Assembly: GCA_027731885.1 (NCBI GenBank)
Contig: JAQCAO010000040.1
Span: 1-11,032 of the forward strand
Source of the DNA: Actinomycetota bacterium
GTDB lineage: Bacteria; Actinomycetota; Actinomycetes; Nanopelagicales; Nanopelagicaceae
Length of the DNA: 11,032 nt
Direction: 5' to 3'
Within the stretch, counting starts at the first letter, position 1. The number at the start of each line of letters is the position of its first letter. The notes under the pieces are model-generated. The model made no database searches, had not been told where the DNA came from, and worked only from the letters and a program-made list of their open reading frames with translations. Below are positions 7,051 to 11,032 of the stretch, one piece after another. A program made the translations under genes and the position numbers.

Positions 7051-7066
7051 CGCTCCTCGCTAAGGT
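7037..7066 (+). promoter_or_regulatory. Candidate promoter of the liv operon
   Basis: TTGCCG (7037-7042) and TAAGGT (7061-7066) are separated by 18 bases. The -35 part lies inside the end of the thioesterase gene. A start near 7073-7076 would give a leader of about 60 bases containing two TGTGAAC copies (7075-7081 and 7087-7093), 12 bases apart, and the livH ribosome site. No terminator hairpin separates the thioesterase gene from livH, so read-through is also possible. Confidence 0.4.
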
Positions 7067-7123
7067 TACATCCGTGTGAACGTCCCTGTGAACAATTGGG
7101 CTTCCAACCGAGCTATCAGAATT

Positions 7124-7127
7124 GGAG
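7124..7127 (+). promoter_or_regulatory. Ribosome binding site fixing the livH start
   Basis: GGAG at 7124-7127 lies 6 bases before the ATG at 7134. The in-frame TTG at 7122 overlaps this site and so cannot be the start served by it. ATG 7134 also gives the better signal peptide. Confidence 0.75.
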
Positions 7128-7133
7128 AGTGCT

Positions 7134-8420
7134 ATGGCAAAAAGTCCTACCCTCCTTACTCTTGGTAGAGCAGCCTTGCTCATCGCTATCGCTCTCACAT
7201 TTCCAATTCTTCTCGCATCTCCCGCGCAAGCGGAGACTCCTACAAAACTTTATGGCGTAATCTCCGGCTCAGCAGGTGAGGCGCTCTCTGATATAGGAAT
7301 TTCAATTCTTGGTCCAGGTGGATTTTCTGCTCAAACCTCCACTAACGAGCAAGGCGCGTGGGAAGTACCCATTCTGACCAAAGGTACTTTCAGCATCACA
7401 ATTAACGAAGATGATTTACCAGAGGGACAAGCCTTAACTGATCCAGAGAAAGGCACTGTTAAAGCAAATGTCTTTATGCTTGGAGTCGATCTCCGAATCC
7501 TCTTTCCTATCGGACCCGGCGTGGTTCAATCCTCACTCCTTGAACGATCTGCACAACTTACCCTCGATGGGATTCTTTTAGGTTTGGTAATTGCCTTAGC
7601 CGCCCTCGGGTTAAGTCTGATCTTTGGAACAACTGGTTTAACTAACTTTGCTCACGGAGAAATACTCACCCTCGCCGGTCTTTTAACATATTACTTCAGC
7701 GCCATAGTTGGCCTTCCTGTCTTAGTCGCCGCACCCCTCGCGGTATTAATTGGGGCGGTGATCTCTGGCTTCCTCCAAGATAAATATCTATGGAAGCCGC
7801 TACGTCGCCGTGGAACTGGCCTTATTGCGATGCTTGTTGTATCAATCGGTTTTGCGATCTTCCTTCGATATTTCTTTCTCTTCATCTTCGGTGGCGACAC
7901 CCGCCAACTGCCGCAGTACGCAGGACAGGCAGGCCTTGAGCTAGGTTGGGTAAACATCACACCTAAATCAATTCTTACCAGTACGGTGGGAATCATCTTC
8001 ATAATCGGTGCAACTCTGTGGCTGCTGCGCACTCGCATGGGCAAAGCTAGTCGCGCCGTTGCAGATAACCCAGCCCTGGCTTCAGCCTCTGGAATCGATG
8101 TGCAGAAGGTTATCCGCGCTGTGTGGATACTAGGTGCGGCCCTAGCCAGTTTTGCAGGTGTAATTATTACGGTAAACCAAGGTGTGAGCTTCCTGATGGG
8201 CCAAGATATGCTACTACTTATCTTCGCTGCAGTGACTTTGGGTGGTTTAGGAACTGCCAATGGTGCACTTGTTGGATCGCTCATTATCGGTCTCTTTGTA
8301 CAACTCTCTACCCTCTTCATCCCGACCGAACTTAAATATGTCGGCGCACTTATTGTCCTGATACTCATTCTCGTTATCAGACCACAAGGAATTCTTGGCA
8401 AGCAAGAGAGGATTGGATAA
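7134..8420 (+). CDS. livH: LivH-type ABC permease with signal peptide and extracytoplasmic N-terminal domain
   Basis: This is one of two membrane subunits of a branched-chain-type amino acid importer. It has 428 residues, against about 290-310 for a typical LivH. Residues 1-33 look like a signal peptide: basic residues, a hydrophobic core LLIAIALTFPILLA, and ASPAQA before E34. Residues 34 to about 128 are soluble and beta-rich, resembling carboxypeptidase-regulatory or Ig-like domains (KLYGVISGSAGEALSDIGIS, then NEQGAWEVPI and GTFSITI), with a proposed location outside the membrane. The permease core starts near 142 with the family motifs LSLIFGTTGLTNFAHGE (160-176), the cytoplasmic coupling segment RAVADNPALASASGID (307-322), and the closing IRPQGILG (415-422). 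It ends in TAA immediately before the livM ATG, the first link in a tightly coupled operon. From memory some actinobacterial LivH homologues have similar extensions, which I could not check. Substrate is inferred from the family only. Confidence 0.92.
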   Translation: MAKSPTLLTLGRAALLIAIALTFPILLASPAQAETPTKLYGVISGSAGEALSDIGISILGPGGFSAQTSTNEQGAWEVPILTKGTFSITINEDDLPEGQALTDPEKGTVKANVFMLGVDLRILFPIGPGVVQSSLLERSAQLTLDGILLGLVIALAALGLSLIFGTTGLTNFAHGEILTLAGLLTYYFSAIVGLPVLVAAPLAVLIGAVISGFLQDKYLWKPLRRRGTGLIAMLVVSIGFAIFLRYFFLFIFGGDTRQLPQYAGQAGLELGWVNITPKSILTSTVGIIFIIGATLWLLRTRMGKASRAVADNPALASASGIDVQKVIRAVWILGAALASFAGVIITVNQGVSFLMGQDMLLLIFAAVTLGGLGTANGALVGSLIIGLFVQLSTLFIPTELKYVGALIVLILILVIRPQGILGKQERIG

Positions 8421-9416
8421 ATGGATTTTCTCTTTATTACCCAACAAACTTTAAGCGCAACTATCGGAGTCAACACCATTATCTTCGCACTAGCTGCGAT
8501 CGGGTTAAATATGCACTTCGGCTATACCGGATTGCTCAATTTTGGTCAGGCAGGGTTTCTAGCAATTGGAGCATATAGCGTTGCTGTTCCAGTTATATCC
8601 TTTGGGTTGCCTCTTTGGGTTGCATTCCTTATCGGCATATTTAATTCAATTATTTTCGCTCTCATACTCGGTATACCCACTCTGCGTCTTCGCGCCGATT
8701 ACCTCGCCATTGTGACTATCGCTGCCGCTGAGATTGTTCGGCAGATCGCGCGGTCGGCAACCTTTAACTCCACGTTGGGGGGATCTGATGGAATAACAGG
8801 AAAATTTGGAGCAGACTTCTTTGCTCTCAACCCATTTAAATCAGGGCTAAATACACCGATTCTGCGTTTTAACGCAAATGATCTCTGGGTTATCATCACC
8901 GGCTGGCTTCTAGTTGCACTCATCGTATTTATTATGTGGGTTATGGTGAACTCCCCTTGGGGGCGCCTGATGAGAGCAATTCGTGAGGATGAAGATGCTG
9001 TCAGGTCTTTGGGAAAGAATGTATACCTCTACAAAATGCAATCTCTTATTATTGGTGGCGTGATTGGCGCCTGTGGCGGCTTTGTCTATGCCCTATCTCG
9101 ACAATCTGTACAGCCCGATAACTATGGAACAGCGCTAACTTTCTTCGCCTATACAGTTTTAATACTTGGTGGAGCAGCGCGCGTCTTCTCTCCGGTAGTT
9201 GGCGCGATGATCTTCTGGTTCCTTATAGTCTTCATTGAGCAGGTACTTCGTCAAGCTGTCGCAAATGACCTCATCCCCGATTGGCTCATCGGCGCAAATC
9301 AGGTGAGCCAGATCCGCTTCATGTTGATGGGAATCGGATTGATGCTCTTAATGATCTTCCGCCCACAAGGCATTTTTGGTGATAAGAAGGAGTTGGCTCT
9401 AGATGCAAAGGCGTAG
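8421..9416 (+). CDS. livM: LivM-type ABC permease
   Basis: The second membrane subunit pairs with LivH to form the translocation path. The 331 residues are mostly hydrophobic with about 8-10 membrane helices. The family signature GYTGLLNFGQAGFLAIGAY is at 34-52, and a hydrophilic extracytoplasmic stretch with GGSDGITG is at 120-127. The cytoplasmic coupling segment RAIREDEDAVRSLGKN, which contacts the ATPases, is at 185-200, and the family's end motif FRPQGIFGDKK is at 313-323. The ATG directly follows the livH stop with no intervening base. Its AGGA ribosome site (8409-8412, 8 bases before the ATG) lies inside the end of livH, so translational coupling is likely. The length is close to, or slightly shorter than, other actinobacterial LivM proteins and below the approximately 425 residues of E. 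coli LivM, which has an N-terminal extension. Nothing looks broken. Confidence 0.95.
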   Translation: MDFLFITQQTLSATIGVNTIIFALAAIGLNMHFGYTGLLNFGQAGFLAIGAYSVAVPVISFGLPLWVAFLIGIFNSIIFALILGIPTLRLRADYLAIVTIAAAEIVRQIARSATFNSTLGGSDGITGKFGADFFALNPFKSGLNTPILRFNANDLWVIITGWLLVALIVFIMWVMVNSPWGRLMRAIREDEDAVRSLGKNVYLYKMQSLIIGGVIGACGGFVYALSRQSVQPDNYGTALTFFAYTVLILGGAARVFSPVVGAMIFWFLIVFIEQVLRQAVANDLIPDWLIGANQVSQIRFMLMGIGLMLLMIFRPQGIFGDKKELALDAKA

Positions 9417-10263
9417 CGGTAGTGGAAGTGATTTTGTAGCGGTGACAGCGCAAACTCCTGGTTCCGCAAAGCCAGATCCAATTTTGATCGCAGACCACAT
9501 CACCCGTACCTTCGGAGGACTCACCGCTGTCAACGTTGCACACCTTGAGATCCAGCGAGGTTCGATCACCGCGCTTATTGGTCCAAATGGTGCCGGGAAG
9601 ACGACCTTCTTCAATCTCTTAACTGGTTATGACTCCCCTAACTCTGGGAGTTGGAGTTTTAATGAGAAAGCGCTCAATGGAATTCCACCACACAAGGTTG
9701 CCCGATTGGGCATGGTGCGTACCTTTCAATTGACCAAGGCGCTCTATCGATTGACGGTTTTAGAGAATATGGCTCTTGGTGCGCGAGGACAGAGAGGTGA
9801 ATCTGTACTCACCTCGCTCTTTCCTTGGCTGTGGAGAGCTCAGGAGAAAGAGATTACAGAGAAAGCGATCTCTATTCTGACTAACTTTAAATTGATCGAT
9901 AAGAAAGATGACTTTGCCGCAGCCCTCTCGGGTGGACAGAGAAAGTTACTTGAAATGGCGCGCGCTCTTATGGTTGAGCCTGAAATGGTGATGCTCGATG
10001 AACCGATGGCCGGAGTCAATCCCGCCCTCAAGCAATCCCTGCTGGAACATATCAAGGAGTTGCGCAATGAAGGTAAGACGGTGCTCTTCGTTGAGCACGA
10101 TATGGATATGGTTCATGAGATCAGCGATTGGGTCGTCGTTATGTCACAAGGTGAAGTAATTGCAGAAGGTACGCCGACATCGGTAATGAAGAATGAGCAG
10201 GTGATCGAGGCTTATCTCGGAGCGCATCACAATGTTGATCTCTCAGCAGGGGGCGAGAAGTAA
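9403..10263 (+). CDS. livG: LivG-type ABC transporter ATPase
   Basis: One of two nucleotide-binding subunits that power the importer on the cytoplasmic face. In 286 residues it has Walker A GPNGAGKTT at 60-68, the Q-loop glutamine Q109 in RTFQL, the ABC signature LSGGQ at 175-179, Walker B ending LDE at 198-200, and the switch histidine H232 in VEHD. The C-terminal part after about 250 has the LivG-like EGTPTSVMKNEQVIEAYLG. The gene overlaps the end of livM by 14 bases, with an AGAAGGAG ribosome site (9385-9392) 10 bases before the ATG. This start gives about 26 polar residues ahead of the ATPase core, longer than in E. coli LivG. An in-frame GTG at 9442 would shorten the extension to 13 residues, but its ribosome site is poorer. 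It ends in a TAATG overlap with livF. Confidence 0.95.
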   Translation: MQRRSGSGSDFVAVTAQTPGSAKPDPILIADHITRTFGGLTAVNVAHLEIQRGSITALIGPNGAGKTTFFNLLTGYDSPNSGSWSFNEKALNGIPPHKVARLGMVRTFQLTKALYRLTVLENMALGARGQRGESVLTSLFPWLWRAQEKEITEKAISILTNFKLIDKKDDFAAALSGGQRKLLEMARALMVEPEMVMLDEPMAGVNPALKQSLLEHIKELRNEGKTVLFVEHDMDMVHEISDWVVVMSQGEVIAEGTPTSVMKNEQVIEAYLGAHHNVDLSAGGEK

Positions 10264-11015
10264 TGATGAACTCAATTGTTACGCCAGTTGGTACAAGTGA
10301 AAAACTTGTCGAAGCCAAGAATTTGATAGCGGGTTATCTGCCTGGAATTAACATTTTAAATGGCTGCAACTTATTCGCCACCCAAGGCGAACTTGTTGGA
10401 ATTATTGGCCCAAATGGCGCTGGAAAATCTACACTTCTCAAGGCTTTATTTGGTCTAGTCAAGATTAGAGAAGGCTCAGTCACTCTTCGAGGTGAAGAGA
10501 TCACAAATATGCGCGCCGATGAATTAGTTGGACGAGGCATCGGCTTTGTTCCACAGAGCAATAACGTCTTCCCATCTTTGACTATCGAAGAGAACCTTCA
10601 AATGGGCGCATTCCGGTCACCTTCTTTATTTAGCGAAAGATTTGATTTTGTCACCGATCTCTTCCCAACGCTTGGCACTCGGCGCAAGCAGCGTGCTGGC
10701 TCTCTCTCAGGCGGTGAACGCCAGATGGTGGCGATGGGTCGTGCGCTGATGATGAACCCATCAGTCTTACTTCTCGATGAACCAAGCGCTGGATTATCTC
10801 CCGCTCTTCAAGATGAGGTATTTGTTCGCGTTCGGGAGATTAATAAGATTGGAGTTACGGTAATTATGGTTGAGCAAAATGCTCGACGTTGCCTGCAGAT
10901 TGTTGATCGGGGTTATGTATTGGATCAAGGTACAAATGCGTATGAGGGAACAGGTAAATCACTCTCAACAGATCCAAAGGTTATCGAGCTCTATCTAGGG
11001 ACCCTCGCCAAATAA
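10263..11015 (+). CDS. livF: LivF-type ABC transporter ATPase
   Basis: The second nucleotide-binding subunit, forming a heterodimer with LivG. The 250 residues include Walker A GPNGAGKST at 49-57, the Q-loop glutamine in FVPQSN (Q98), the signature LSGGE at 148-152, and Walker B LLLDE at 169-173. The motif VEQN at 203-206 has a glutamine where most ABC ATPases have the switch histidine; this is the normal form for LivF, so it is not a defect. The C-terminus IELYLGTLAK matches the family ending. The ATG shares one base with the livG stop (TAATG), and an AGGGGG ribosome site (10248-10253) sits 9 bases upstream, indicating coupled translation. ATG codons at 10263 and 10266 are adjacent and either could be used. 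The final 17 bases of the window after the TAA show no hairpin, so whether the operon continues cannot be seen. Confidence 0.95.
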   Translation: MMNSIVTPVGTSEKLVEAKNLIAGYLPGINILNGCNLFATQGELVGIIGPNGAGKSTLLKALFGLVKIREGSVTLRGEEITNMRADELVGRGIGFVPQSNNVFPSLTIEENLQMGAFRSPSLFSERFDFVTDLFPTLGTRRKQRAGSLSGGERQMVAMGRALMMNPSVLLLDEPSAGLSPALQDEVFVRVREINKIGVTVIMVEQNARRCLQIVDRGYVLDQGTNAYEGTGKSLSTDPKVIELYLGTLAK

Positions 11016-11032
11016 CCTCTACTGAGATGATG

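Noticed and set aside
7122..7133. TTG 7122 as the livH start.
   Set aside because: It overlaps the GGAG ribosome site that serves ATG 7134, and it adds four residues before an otherwise normal signal peptide.
7076..7168. A possible short leader peptide from GTG 7076 overlapping the livH start, as in attenuation control.
   Set aside because: It is poor in Leu, Ile and Val, has no ribosome site, and no terminator or antiterminator pair follows it.
7691..8479. A 262-codon open frame on the minus strand opposite livH.
   Set aside because: It is the antisense shadow of a membrane permease gene. Its translation is rich in Arg, Pro, Thr and Ser with no recognisable domain, and the plus strand has clear LivH motifs.
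10869..10880. Missing switch histidine in LivF (VEQN instead of VEHD).
   Set aside because: Glutamine at this position is usual for LivF proteins, so it is not a sign of inactivation.

Overview
The window looks like a slice of a chromosome from a free-living actinobacterium of moderate GC content. The neighbourhood rpsA-coaE-uvrB on one side and polA, a hotdog thioesterase and a liv-type ABC cassette on the other is, from memory, an actinobacterial arrangement. RpsA has four S1 domains and the acidic, aromatic-rich tail of that phylum, and PolA has an actinobacterial-type O-helix and a dead proofreading domain. The moderate GC, compact spacing and apparent leaderless promoters would fit small aquatic Actinobacteria such as Nanopelagicales (acI). 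That placement is an inference; no marker in the window proves it.

Layout. Positions 1-2617 hold a minus-strand housekeeping block read rpsA, then coaE, then uvrB (uvrB is cut by the window start). A strong hairpin terminator with a UUCG loop follows rpsA, and coaE appears to have its own promoter. Positions 2618-2739 are a divergent regulatory gap with inverted repeats ahead of rpsA. Positions 2740-3966 hold a plus-strand major facilitator superfamily transporter, intact except for one in-frame TGA at codon 80. It converges on polA (3983-6580, minus strand) with 16 bases between the stops. A 47-base divergent promoter region separates polA from a PaaI/MenI-like hotdog thioesterase (6628-7050).

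Positions 7134-11015 hold a tightly packed livH-livM-livG-livF operon: two permeases and two ATPases of a branched-chain (or other hydrophobic or polar) amino acid importer. No substrate-binding protein lies in the window. The LivH protein is unusual because a cleavable-looking signal peptide and an approximately 95-residue extracytoplasmic beta-rich domain precede the permease core. No intergenic gap exceeds 122 bases, so there is no unexplained long stretch.

I see no RNA genes, CRISPR arrays, insertion sequences or signs of recent transfer. Most of the window is ordinary conserved chromosome. The points worth a second look are the LivH fusion, the rpsA leader repeats, the single TGA in the transporter, and a recurring TANNNT-N6-8-ATG arrangement suggesting leaderless transcription.
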